Source: Campylobacterota bacterium
Lineage (GTDB): Bacteria; Campylobacterota; Campylobacteria; Campylobacterales; Sulfurimonadaceae
Assembly: GCA_013153755.1 (NCBI GenBank)
Contig: JAADDU010000127.1
Location: forward strand, 1 to 5,926
DNA length: 5,926 nucleotides
Direction of reading: 5' to 3'
A model generated the notes under the pieces. That model was not told where the DNA came from. It searched no databases and saw nothing but the letters and a program-made list of their open reading frames with translations. Numbering within the stretch: the stretch's first letter is position 1; every line of letters starts with the position of its first letter. Made by a program: the position numbers and the translations under genes. Positions 1 to 5,926 of the stretch are shown piece after piece.

Positions 1-1
1 A

Positions 2-238
2 TGTAAATATAACTCTAAAAATGGGTATATAAAAATATATACTAAAGAGGATTCACTTTATATAGAAGATAGTGGAATAGGCATCAAAGAACCTGAGAAA
101 ATTTTCATCCGATCATATAGTGAAAAACACAGTAGTGGTATAGGTCTAGATATAGTAAAACGACTAGCTTTTGCAATGAATATCGTGATAGATGTAAAAA
201 CTTCAAAAAATGGTTCTACATTTATTTTGAAATTTTAA
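2..238 (+). CDS. Sensor histidine kinase, C-terminal ATP-binding domain (partial, 5' end outside window)
   Basis: This is the 3' end of a two-component sensor kinase, which would bind ATP and phosphorylate its own histidine before passing the phosphate to a response regulator. The frame is open from the left edge to a TAA at 236-238, giving 78 residues. Seen directly: a G1 box EDSGIGI at in-window residues 22-28, an F-box-like stretch IFIRSYSE, and a G2 box SSGIGLDIVKRL at residues 44-55, followed by the closing beta strands of a HATPase_c fold (NGSTFILKF). The opening residues (KYNSKNGYIKI) look like the segment just after the N box, so the N box, phospho-acceptor histidine and any sensor or membrane part lie off the window. 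It ends 14 bases before the Uup gene and probably shares its transcript. Family assignment is secure; the signal sensed is unknown. By gene order it may correspond to C. jejuni Cj0889c (recalled, not checked). Confidence 0.9.
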   Translation, partial: CKYNSKNGYIKIYTKEDSLYIEDSGIGIKEPEKIFIRSYSEKHSSGIGLDIVKRLAFAMNIVIDVKTSKNGSTFILKF

Positions 239-243
239 AAGGA
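239..243 (+). promoter_or_regulatory. Ribosome binding site of the uup-like gene
   Basis: AAGGA lies directly after the kinase stop codon and nine bases before the ATG at 253. Its spacing supports that ATG as the start. There is no room for a separate promoter in the 14-base gap, so the gene is probably translated from a message that begins in or upstream of the kinase gene. Confidence 0.75.
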
Positions 244-252
244 AAAACAACA

Positions 253-2196
253 ATGGCACTCATAGATTTACAAAACATTTCAAAGCATTATTCAGCACAA
301 CAGATACTTAGTAAAATTAATTTTCATGTTGATGAGGGTGAACGCATTGTTATCATAGGTAAAAATGGTAGTGGTAAATCTACACTTATGAAGATCATAG
401 GTGGCACGCTTGATTATGATGATGGTAATAGAATCACGAAAAATGATTTAGAAATTAAAATGCTCTCACAAAAACCAACTTTTAAAGATACTCAAACTGT
501 CAAAGAAGCCGTAGAAGATGGTTTAGAGGAGTTAAATAAAGCAAAACAAAGATACGATAAACTCTCTTTAGAACTATCACAGGATTTTGAAAATAAAAAA
601 CTTCTTGATGAGCATGAAAAACTATCTCGCTATATAGAACATCATAATGCATGGAATTTAGATGATAAGATCAAAAGAATCATCCAACATTTTAACCTAA
701 AAGAGTATGAAAACAAGCCTGTTGCACTTCTAAGTGGTGGAGAACAACGCCGTGTTGCCCTAGCCTCTTTACTACTTCAAAAGCCTGATGTTTTACTTCT
801 TGATGAACCTACAAATCATTTGGATGTTTATATGGTTGAGTTTTTAGAAGAGTTGATTTTAAAAGAAAAATTCACTCTTGTTTTTATCTCCCACGATAGA
901 TATTTTATAGATAAAATTGCTACTAAATCTATAGAAGTTGAGGACTGTGCATTAAGAGAATATAGTGGAGGCTATAGCGAGTACTTAACACAAAAAGAGG
1001 AATATATAAGAACTCTACAAAAACAACATGACAATCTTTTAGATATATTAAAAAGAGAAAATGAATGGTTTGCTAGGGGTGTAAGAGCTAGACTTAAAAG
1101 GAATGAGGGTAGAAAAGAAAGACTTATGCAACTTAGAGAAGATGCAAAAACAAACCCTGCAAAAATTCGTAAAATGTCTGTAGAACTTCAAAGAGAAGCA
1201 AAGCACTTTAACCGTGATAAAAGCATAAACAAACAAAAAATGCTTTTTGAGGTTGAGGATTTATCACTCACACTTGGTAGTAAAGAGTTACTTAAAGATT
1301 TTACAACTAGAATCTTACAAAAAGATGTTATAGCTATAGTTGGACCAAATGGAAGTGGAAAATCAACACTCCTAAAAGCACTTCTAGGACGCTTAGAACC
1401 AACAAGTGGTAAAATAAAAAGAGGTGAGTTTAAGATAGGCTATTTTGACCAACACAGAGAGATGCTAGATGATTCTAAAAACCTCATGGAAACTTTTTGT
1501 CCTCATGGTGGTGATAGAGTAAGTGTTCGTGGTAAAGATATGCATGTTTATGGTTATCTTAAAAACTTTCTTTTTCCTAGAGAATTTTTAGAAAAAAAGA
1601 TTGGTGTTTTAAGTGGTGGCGAAAAGAACCGTATAGCACTTGCCCTACTCTTTACAAAAGATGTAGACATACTTATACTAGATGAACCTACAAATGACTT
1701 AGATATACCAACTATTAACATACTAGAAGAGCAACTTACAAACTTCAGTGGTGCAGTTATCATAGTTAGTCACGATAGATATTTTGTAGATAAAATCGCA
1801 AAAAAACTTTTCATTTTTAAAGCAGATAAACATATAGAAATTTCTCAACAAAATTATTCTCAGTATTTAGAACTTGAAAAAGAGTTACATGAGTTAGATG
1901 CAATGCAAAAAGAAAATAAGCAAGAGTCATCTAAAGTTACAAAAGAGAAACAAAAAGTCATAAAACTAACATATAAAGAGAAAATAGCACTAGAGAAACT
2001 ACCTTTAGAGATAGAAGAGCTTGAAAAAAAGATTGATGAAAAAAACAACTGCTTAGCAGACCCAAAATGCTATGAAGAGATTGGTATAACTACTATAGCA
2101 AAAGAGCTACAAGAGTTAGAAAATATATATGAACAAAAGGTTGAAGAACTTTTAAATATAGAAGAAAAGAAAGAAGAGATACTTTCTCTTTCTTAA
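253..2196 (+). CDS. uup: Uup-type ABC-F ATPase (soluble, two ABC domains, C-terminal coiled coil)
   Basis: A 647-residue soluble protein with two ABC ATPase domains and no membrane segments, so not a transporter. Domain 1: Walker A GKNGSGKST (36-44), signature LSGGE (160-164), Walker B ending DEPTNHLD (184-191), switch SHDRYF (213-218). Domain 2: Walker A GPNGSGKST (364-372), Q-loop FDQ (398-400), LSGGE (453-457), DEPTNDLD (477-484), SHDRYF (506-511). All catalytic motifs are intact. The linker has FARGVRARLKRNEGRKERL (273-291), and the tail (about 570-647) begins KLTYKEKIALEKLP and forms a charged coiled coil. This linker, the DEPTNDLD form and the tail are typical of Uup rather than EttA, YbiT or YheS. 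Known for the family: E. coli Uup (about 635 residues) acts at the ribosome and also binds branched DNA, limiting precise transposon excision. The ATG is set by AAGGA at 239-243. It probably shares an operon with the upstream kinase. ABC-F membership is certain; Uup orthology is likely. Confidence 0.92.
   Translation: MALIDLQNISKHYSAQQILSKINFHVDEGERIVIIGKNGSGKSTLMKIIGGTLDYDDGNRITKNDLEIKMLSQKPTFKDTQTVKEAVEDGLEELNKAKQRYDKLSLELSQDFENKKLLDEHEKLSRYIEHHNAWNLDDKIKRIIQHFNLKEYENKPVALLSGGEQRRVALASLLLQKPDVLLLDEPTNHLDVYMVEFLEELILKEKFTLVFISHDRYFIDKIATKSIEVEDCALREYSGGYSEYLTQKEEYIRTLQKQHDNLLDILKRENEWFARGVRARLKRNEGRKERLMQLREDAKTNPAKIRKMSVELQREAKHFNRDKSINKQKMLFEVEDLSLTLGSKELLKDFTTRILQKDVIAIVGPNGSGKSTLLKALLGRLEPTSGKIKRGEFKIGYFDQHREMLDDSKNLMETFCPHGGDRVSVRGKDMHVYGYLKNFLFPREFLEKKIGVLSGGEKNRIALALLFTKDVDILILDEPTNDLDIPTINILEEQLTNFSGAVIIVSHDRYFVDKIAKKLFIFKADKHIEISQQNYSQYLELEKELHELDAMQKENKQESSKVTKEKQKVIKLTYKEKIALEKLPLEIEELEKKIDEKNNCLADPKCYEEIGITTIAKELQELENIYEQKVEELLNIEEKKEEILSLS
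2167..2194. terminator. Candidate hairpin over the convergent gene ends
   Basis: Bases 2167-2173 (AAGAAAG) pair with 2188-2194 (CTTTCTT). The stem continues through 2174/2187 and, past a bulged base, 2176-2179 with 2183-2186. An alternative inner stem is AAGAGA (2174-2179) with TCTCTT (2185-2190). It overlaps the last codons of the uup-like gene and touches the stop codons of both genes. Read on the - strand the hairpin is followed by a pyrimidine-rich TTCTTCT, which could make it a weak terminator for the flgL-ftsK side. Read on the + strand no T-run follows at once. The stem has few G-C pairs, and an A/G-rich coding tail facing T/C-rich codons could produce it by chance. Confidence 0.27.
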
Positions 2197-2585
2197 ATTC
2201 TCCTACTTTTTAGTTCCTCATCTAAAAATTCTCTATCTGTTCCATAGTAATTACTCTTTAGCCATAAAAGATAAGAAGATGGTACCTCTTTATAGAACAT
2301 CCCTTTATATCTGCCAAAACTAACTCTTGGATGTTGTTTTGCTTGTGTAATTTTTTGAAAAACCACTGCATCTAAACCACAAAAGTCTACAAGATCTACA
2401 AATTTATCAAATTCTAGTCTTTTTTGTATAACAAATTCATATCTCTCAAAATCAAAAACTCCATCTCTATCTTTGACAAATTTTTCTATTTTTTGTATCT
2501 CATGGACACTTAATTCTTCTAAGTTTTCAACTTTTACTAAAAATGAATTAGTAAATTTTCTAAACAAAAACTTAGCTTTTTTCAT
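2193..2585 (-). CDS. Hypothetical protein with C-terminal DUF3820-like domain, coupled to ftsK
   Basis: A 130-residue, probably cytosolic protein without signal peptide or membrane segment. The basic N-terminus (MKKAKFLFRK) leads into a charged, apparently alpha/beta region (about 15-80) that I do not recognise. The C-terminal part (about 88-128) has FGRYKG (90-95), then VPSSYLLWLKSNY (101-113), the pattern of DUF3820 / 'putative quorum-sensing-regulated virulence factor' domains (FGKYKG...LPxxYLxWL), which also occur as tails on DEDD-type 3'-5' exonucleases. No nuclease motif is visible here, so it is not an exonuclease itself. Its ATG shares the A with the TGA of ftsK (TGATG). An in-frame stop lies four codons upstream, and the nearest Shine-Dalgarno-like AAAGG is 18 bases from the ATG, too far for normal use, so translation probably depends on ribosomes finishing ftsK. 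Its stop overlaps that of the convergent uup-like gene. The gene is convincing; its function is unknown. Confidence 0.82.
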   Translation of the reverse strand: MKKAKFLFRKFTNSFLVKVENLEELSVHEIQKIEKFVKDRDGVFDFERYEFVIQKRLEFDKFVDLVDFCGLDAVVFQKITQAKQHPRVSFGRYKGMFYKEVPSSYLLWLKSNYYGTDREFLDEELKSRRI

Positions 2586-4789
2586 CAGATAATTTCACGC
2601 ATACCTTTAGAATTTACACCAGAGAGTATCCCCTCTCCTTCAAGTTGTTCTATAATCCTAGCTGAACGGTTATATCCAATTTGTAGTTTTCTTTGTAAGT
2701 AAGATATAGATGTTTTTTTATCTGTTAAAATCACATTTTTAGCTTCTGCGAACAAAGGGTCAAGTTCTTCATAAGTTTCACTTTTTGCCCCACTAACCTC
2801 TTCACTTTCCTCAACTAAAAAGCTTTTGTCATAGTTTGGTTCGCGTTGTGCCTTTATAAACTCTACAATCTCCTCTATCTCATCTTCTGTTGCCCATGGA
2901 GCATGAAGACGAACAAGTCCAGTTGCACCTGGAGGAGTAAAAAGCATATCTCCACGCCCTAAGAGTGATTCTGCTCCCATTTGATCTAAGATAATCTTAG
3001 AGTCTATCTTCTGCCCTACTCTATAGGATATACGAGACGGTAAATTTGCTTTTATAAGCCCTGTTACAACATCTACAGATGGTCTTTGCGTTGCAACTAT
3101 GAGGTGGATACCACAAGCTCGAGATTTTTGAGCAAGTCTTGCTATAGAAAACTCTACATCCTTTCCACTTGTCATCATCAAATCAGCTAATTCATCTATG
3201 ATAACTACTATATAAGGAAAATGTTCTCCACCTTCTTTTTTTACCTTATCATTATAGTTTTCAATATTTTTAGTTCTTGTTTCGGCCATAAGTTCATAAC
3301 GGCGTTCCATCTCACTTACCATGTTATTAAGCGCAACTATAGCTTGTTTAGGCTTAGTTATAACAGGAGTTAAAAGGTGTGGAATATCATTATAAGTAGA
3401 AAATTCTAACATTTTTGGATCTATCATAAGTAGTCTTAATTGGTCAGGTGAGTTTTTATATAAAAGTGATAATATCATAGCATTTATACCAACACTTTTA
3501 CCACTTCCTGTAGTACCTGCTATAAGTAAATGTGGTAATTTTTTAAGGTCAGTTATAAACGGTTTTCCAACTATATCTTTTCCAAGTGCTATAGTAAGAG
3601 GAGATGCTGATTCTTTAAAAAGTTTAGAATCAAGTAATTCTCTTAAATAGATAGTATCTACACTATCATTTGGTATCTCTATCCCCACTACATCTTTTCC
3701 AGGTATTGGTGCTTGAATACGGATAGTTTCAGCTGAAAGTGCCATAGCCAAATCATCTTGAAGATTTAAAATCTTACTTACTTTTACATTTGCAGCTGGT
3801 TTAAACTCAAAAGTTGATACAACCGGACCTGCATAAGTACGAACTACATCACCATCTATCTTAAAGTGAGCAAGTTTATCTATAAGATAGCGTATCTTAT
3901 CATCAAGTTCACTTTCATCTACACTTTGAGCTTTTGGGGGAGCTTTTTGTAAAAACTTCACATGAGGAAGAGTAAAGTTTTTAGGCTTTTCAACTTCCCC
4001 TTTTTCTATCCCTTCTAAAAGTTTTGTATTTTCTTCTAGCTCATCAACTATAAGTGCATTTTTTTGTTCTTTTACTTTTGAAGCTATATCTAAAATGTTA
4101 TTTGATTTTTTATTTGACTTTATCACTTTTATTGGTGGATGAGGCTCTTGAACTTCTACAAAAAGGGATACCTTTTCATCATCAAGTACATCTTCTTGTG
4201 ATGGAGTTTCTTCTGCCGTATCTTTTTCTAAAATCTTATCTTCTAAAACATCTATGTACTCTTTAGAGGGTTCACTCTCATCCATATAAGATAATTTTTC
4301 ATACTCATCTTCTATAAAAATATCTTTTTTTGAATCACTTTTAACATGCTTTAGCATCGTTGTGCTTAGCTCATCTATACTTTTATCGCAAAAGATTAAA
4401 GTAGCAATAGATATAATAATAAACCAAAAAACCCATAAACCAAATAAACCTATATATGGAGATAGAAAATCAACAAAATCACCACCAACTTTACCTCTAA
4501 AATCATTTTCTATAATTATAGCTTGCGCTAAAACAGTAGCAAAAAAGAGTAAAAAAGATGCTAGAGAAAGTTCGAGTTTACGCATACTAAAAGAGCTGTC
4601 TCTATATAAAAAGTACAATGGTACTAAAAGAATCAAAAGATATACAAAAGAGATATAACCAAAATATTTATGATTATATGTTGCAAAAACCGTACCATAA
4701 CTACCGATAAGACCACTATCTCCAAATATAGTAGCAAATCCAAGATAGATTAGAACTCCAAAAACTACAATAAAAAGCGTTTCTTTCAA
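2585..4789 (-). CDS. ftsK: DNA translocase FtsK (FtsK/SpoIIIE family)
   Basis: A 734-residue septal DNA pump that uses ATP to move chromosome ends through the closing division site and, in species with Xer recombinases, helps resolve chromosome dimers at dif. Four hydrophobic membrane segments lie at about 5-21, 43-62, 75-93 and 111-133. A strongly acidic low-complexity linker follows (about 150-290), much shorter than in E. coli FtsK (about 1,330 residues in total) but normal for compact FtsKs. The motor region (about 295-650) has Walker A GTTGSGKS (425-432), Walker B VVIIDE (528-533) and the family stretch QKSRACGIHLIVATQRPS (554-571). The C-terminal gamma winged helix (about 672-734) contains LQIGYNRSARIIEQLEGEGI (702-721), the part that reads orienting DNA sequences. 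All key motifs are intact. The start is TTG, supported by AAAGG at 4799-4803 and an in-frame TAA three codons upstream; the first internal ATG would remove two membrane segments. It lies 92 bases downstream of flgL. Confidence 0.96.
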   Translation of the reverse strand: MKETLFIVVFGVLIYLGFATIFGDSGLIGSYGTVFATYNHKYFGYISFVYLLILLVPLYFLYRDSSFSMRKLELSLASFLLFFATVLAQAIIIENDFRGKVGGDFVDFLSPYIGLFGLWVFWFIIISIATLIFCDKSIDELSTTMLKHVKSDSKKDIFIEDEYEKLSYMDESEPSKEYIDVLEDKILEKDTAEETPSQEDVLDDEKVSLFVEVQEPHPPIKVIKSNKKSNNILDIASKVKEQKNALIVDELEENTKLLEGIEKGEVEKPKNFTLPHVKFLQKAPPKAQSVDESELDDKIRYLIDKLAHFKIDGDVVRTYAGPVVSTFEFKPAANVKVSKILNLQDDLAMALSAETIRIQAPIPGKDVVGIEIPNDSVDTIYLRELLDSKLFKESASPLTIALGKDIVGKPFITDLKKLPHLLIAGTTGSGKSVGINAMILSLLYKNSPDQLRLLMIDPKMLEFSTYNDIPHLLTPVITKPKQAIVALNNMVSEMERRYELMAETRTKNIENYNDKVKKEGGEHFPYIVVIIDELADLMMTSGKDVEFSIARLAQKSRACGIHLIVATQRPSVDVVTGLIKANLPSRISYRVGQKIDSKIILDQMGAESLLGRGDMLFTPPGATGLVRLHAPWATEDEIEEIVEFIKAQREPNYDKSFLVEESEEVSGAKSETYEELDPLFAEAKNVILTDKKTSISYLQRKLQIGYNRSARIIEQLEGEGILSGVNSKGMREII

Positions 4790-4798
4790 ATTATTTTA

Positions 4799-4803
4799 CC
4801 TTT
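4799..4803 (-). promoter_or_regulatory. Ribosome binding site that fixes the TTG start of ftsK
   Basis: On the - strand AAAGG stands nine bases before the TTG at 4789-4787. An in-frame TAA (complement of 4796-4798) lies between the two, so the protein cannot begin further upstream in this frame. Together they make the TTG the only reasonable start that keeps the first two membrane segments. Confidence 0.7.
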
Positions 4804-4816
4804 ACAAATAAATATT

Positions 4817-4834
4817 TTTATAAATTGAAGTATA
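4817..4834 (-). promoter_or_regulatory. Possible -10 elements for ftsK
   Basis: On the - strand the gap between flgL and ftsK carries TATACT (4834-4829) and, a few bases on, TATAAA (4822-4817). Either could be the -10 box of a housekeeping promoter, with a short leader containing the ftsK ribosome binding site. No TTGACA-like -35 is seen, which is usual in Campylobacterota. In such AT-rich DNA these matches arise easily by chance, so ftsK could also be transcribed from flgL. Confidence 0.25.
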
Positions 4835-4867
4835 GCCAAAAAATATCTATCTATAGAATTTTTTGGC
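4835..4867. terminator. Perfect 10-bp inverted repeat between flgL and ftsK (possible terminator or 3' hairpin)
   Basis: GCCAAAAAAT (4835-4844) is an exact inverse of ATTTTTTGGC (4858-4867). The 13-base interior can add a four-pair stem, TCTA (4846-4849) with TAGA (4854-4857), closing a TCTA loop. It starts 15 bases after the flgL stop on the - strand, where a terminator or message-stabilising hairpin is expected. No T-run follows the stem in that direction (the next bases are TATACTTC), so it is not a textbook intrinsic terminator, although the downstream arm itself contains six Ts. It could reduce rather than block read-through into ftsK, or protect the flgL 3' end. The repeat is certain; its role is inferred. 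Confidence 0.5.
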
Positions 4868-4881
4868 ATTTTGAAATATAT

Positions 4882-5926
4882 TTAGAGATAGTTTACTAAA
4901 CTCAGTTTTGAAACTTTACCAACTGTAGAAAGCATAGCTTCATAATTTAATGATAACTGAGAAAGGTTTAAAGAGGCTTCTGCTAAATCTGTATCTATAG
5001 TAGAAGAACGCAAAGTCATAGTACTGATTTCTAAAAGTTCTGTTCTTTCTAAAGAAGTAGTTAAAGCATTTGACTGAGCACCAACTTTAGAGTGAATTCT
5101 ACCTACATGTTCTTGTAAATCATCTATCTTTTTTATGCTATTTTCAATACCTATATTTCTAGTATTTTTACTATTAGCATCTGGGTATAAACTATGTTCT
5201 CTAACAGAAGACACTATATCATCTAAAGATTTAAAAAAATTTGTTTTCGCATCTCTTACAGTTAAGCTATTATTAGCATTAAAATTCATAACAGAAGCAG
5301 ATGCAGTAAAATCTCCACTATTTTTATCATATAGTGCTATAGATGCTTTAGTATCACTAGTTCTCATCTCCTGAAACTGGATTTTTCCATCATCAGATAA
5401 TGTTGTATTTGCTACTAAGTTTGATGTTTTTATAGCATCATCATAATCATCAGCATCATTTGTAGAAGCAGGAAGATTATTTGTAACTACCATATTTGTA
5501 ACATCTAAGAGTTGTTGATATGTCATCTCATCTGCATCTACAGCTTTTCTAGGATCACCCATATCAAAAATAGTATAGTAAGTCACTCCTCCATCAGGAG
5601 AAAAAGTCGAACCAGCACTCGATAAATCTATTTGAACATTATAAGCCACTCCAGATGTGTTTGTACCACTAAGAATAAAATGAGTATCATCTAATGTTCC
5701 TGCTAACCCTTGTGAAAGGTCAGCAACTTCACAAAGCTTTGTAGAACCAGTAGCAAAGCTGTTATCATCTTTTAAAATTTGAGATACACTAGACAATAAA
5801 GTTGAACCATTTTGTTTAAAACTCGTTCTATCATATACTATGCCCTCTATATTTGAAGCACTATTTGGTGCTGATGAGAGTCCAGACTTAACAAACTCTT
5901 TTATATATAAATCAGAATTACCATTC
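4882..5926 (-). CDS. flgL: Flagellar hook-associated protein 3 FlgL, C-terminal part (partial, 5' end outside window)
   Basis: The last 347 residues of the protein that forms the junction between flagellar hook and filament, exported by the flagellar type III system. The frame stays open to the right edge; an internal TTG at 5796-5794 is a leucine codon, not a start. The final 118 or so residues form the long helices typical of the flagellin/FlgL core: NFFKSLDDIVSSVREH, then IGIENSIKKIDDLQEHVGRI, HSKVGAQSNAL, and STIDTDLAEASLNLSQLSLN, ending KVSKLSLVNYL. The (S)LxNYL end is characteristic of FlgL rather than flagellin, which usually ends in -LLR. The part before it (in-window residues 1-225) is Ser/Thr/Asp/Asn-rich with no recognised domain and probably forms outer, surface-exposed domains. 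Campylobacter and Helicobacter FlgL are long (about 750-830 residues, recalled), so over half may be missing here. Start, promoter and export signal are off the window. It is followed on the same strand by ftsK. Confidence 0.9.
   Translation of the reverse strand, partial: NGNSDLYIKEFVKSGLSSAPNSASNIEGIVYDRTSFKQNGSTLLSSVSQILKDDNSFATGSTKLCEVADLSQGLAGTLDDTHFILSGTNTSGVAYNVQIDLSSAGSTFSPDGGVTYYTIFDMGDPRKAVDADEMTYQQLLDVTNMVVTNNLPASTNDADDYDDAIKTSNLVANTTLSDDGKIQFQEMRTSDTKASIALYDKNSGDFTASASVMNFNANNSLTVRDAKTNFFKSLDDIVSSVREHSLYPDANSKNTRNIGIENSIKKIDDLQEHVGRIHSKVGAQSNALTTSLERTELLEISTMTLRSSTIDTDLAEASLNLSQLSLNYEAMLSTVGKVSKLSLVNYL

Noticed and set aside
1048..2048. Three - strand open frames of 62-69 codons opposite the uup-like gene
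   Set aside because: Their Phe/Ser-rich translations are the complement of Lys/Glu-rich coding sequence; no domain or context supports them.
253..2196. Antibiotic-resistance ABC-F (Msr/Vga/Lsa/Optr type)
   Set aside because: The linker, DEPTNDLD in domain 2 and the C-terminal coiled coil fit Uup; no resistance-type extended linker was recognised.
2555..2583. Intrinsic terminator on the + strand (CTAA...TTAG followed by CTTTTTT)
   Set aside because: The stem has only four pairs with an eight-base loop, and the T-run is the complement of the Lys codons at the start of the small gene. It is also nearly 400 bases beyond the uup stop.
4054..4658. Two + strand open frames of 70 and 98 codons opposite ftsK (4054-4266 and 4362-4658)
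   Set aside because: They mirror the acidic linker and membrane region of a well-supported FtsK; hydrophobic or lysine-rich composition follows from the complementary codons, and no family is recognised.
4820..4840. Sigma-54 promoter before ftsK (TGGC on the - strand next to the hairpin)
   Set aside because: After GG the required GC ten bases on is replaced by AT, and the TGGC belongs to the inverted repeat arm.
5135..5374. A 79-codon + strand open frame opposite flgL
   Set aside because: It lies wholly within the conserved FlgL C-terminal region and looks like a hydrophobic shadow translation.
4882..5796. A complete 304-residue flagellar protein starting at 5796
   Set aside because: The codon there is TTG inside a frame that stays open to the right edge (43 further codons), and the upstream residues continue the protein in similar composition. 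It is the C-terminal part of a longer FlgL.
1..5926. CRISPR arrays, insertion sequences, tRNA genes, phage or toxin-antitoxin modules
   Set aside because: No spaced direct repeats, transposase or integrase motifs, or cloverleaf-like segments were seen, and genes occupy almost all of the window.

Overview
The window is AT-rich and densely coded. It looks like a chromosome segment from a Campylobacterota (epsilonproteobacterial) organism, perhaps a free-living relative of Sulfurimonas, Sulfurospirillum or Arcobacter. This rests on base composition, codon use, the style of the FtsK, Uup and FlgL proteins, and a gene neighbourhood that, from memory, matches the Campylobacter jejuni Cj0886c-Cj0890c region (ftsK, flgL/flaD, ABC ATPase, histidine kinase, response regulator). 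The genus cannot be fixed from the window alone.

Layout. The left side reads on the + strand. It holds the last 78 codons of a sensor histidine kinase (ATP-binding domain), then after 14 bases a complete Uup-type ABC-F ATPase (253-2196). The right side reads on the - strand and contains, in transcription order, the C-terminal 347 codons of the hook-filament junction protein FlgL (cut by the right edge), a 92-base gap with a strong inverted repeat, a complete FtsK DNA translocase (2585-4789, TTG start), and a 130-residue protein ending in a DUF3820-like domain (2193-2585). The last two share one base as TGATG. The two transcription units meet tail to tail and share a TTAA that supplies both stop codons.

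Function. The genes do not form one pathway. The + strand unit pairs two-component signalling with an ABC-F protein linked to ribosomes and branched DNA. The - strand unit combines a flagellar axial protein with the chromosome-segregation motor at the division septum and a small protein whose domain family often accompanies nucleases. No mobile element, CRISPR array, tRNA, rRNA or sign of recent transfer is visible, and no stretch over 300 bases lacks a gene. Most of the window is ordinary core genome. The points most worth a second look are the small protein coupled to ftsK, the fully overlapping convergent gene ends, the hairpin between flgL and ftsK, and the gene-order difference from Campylobacter.
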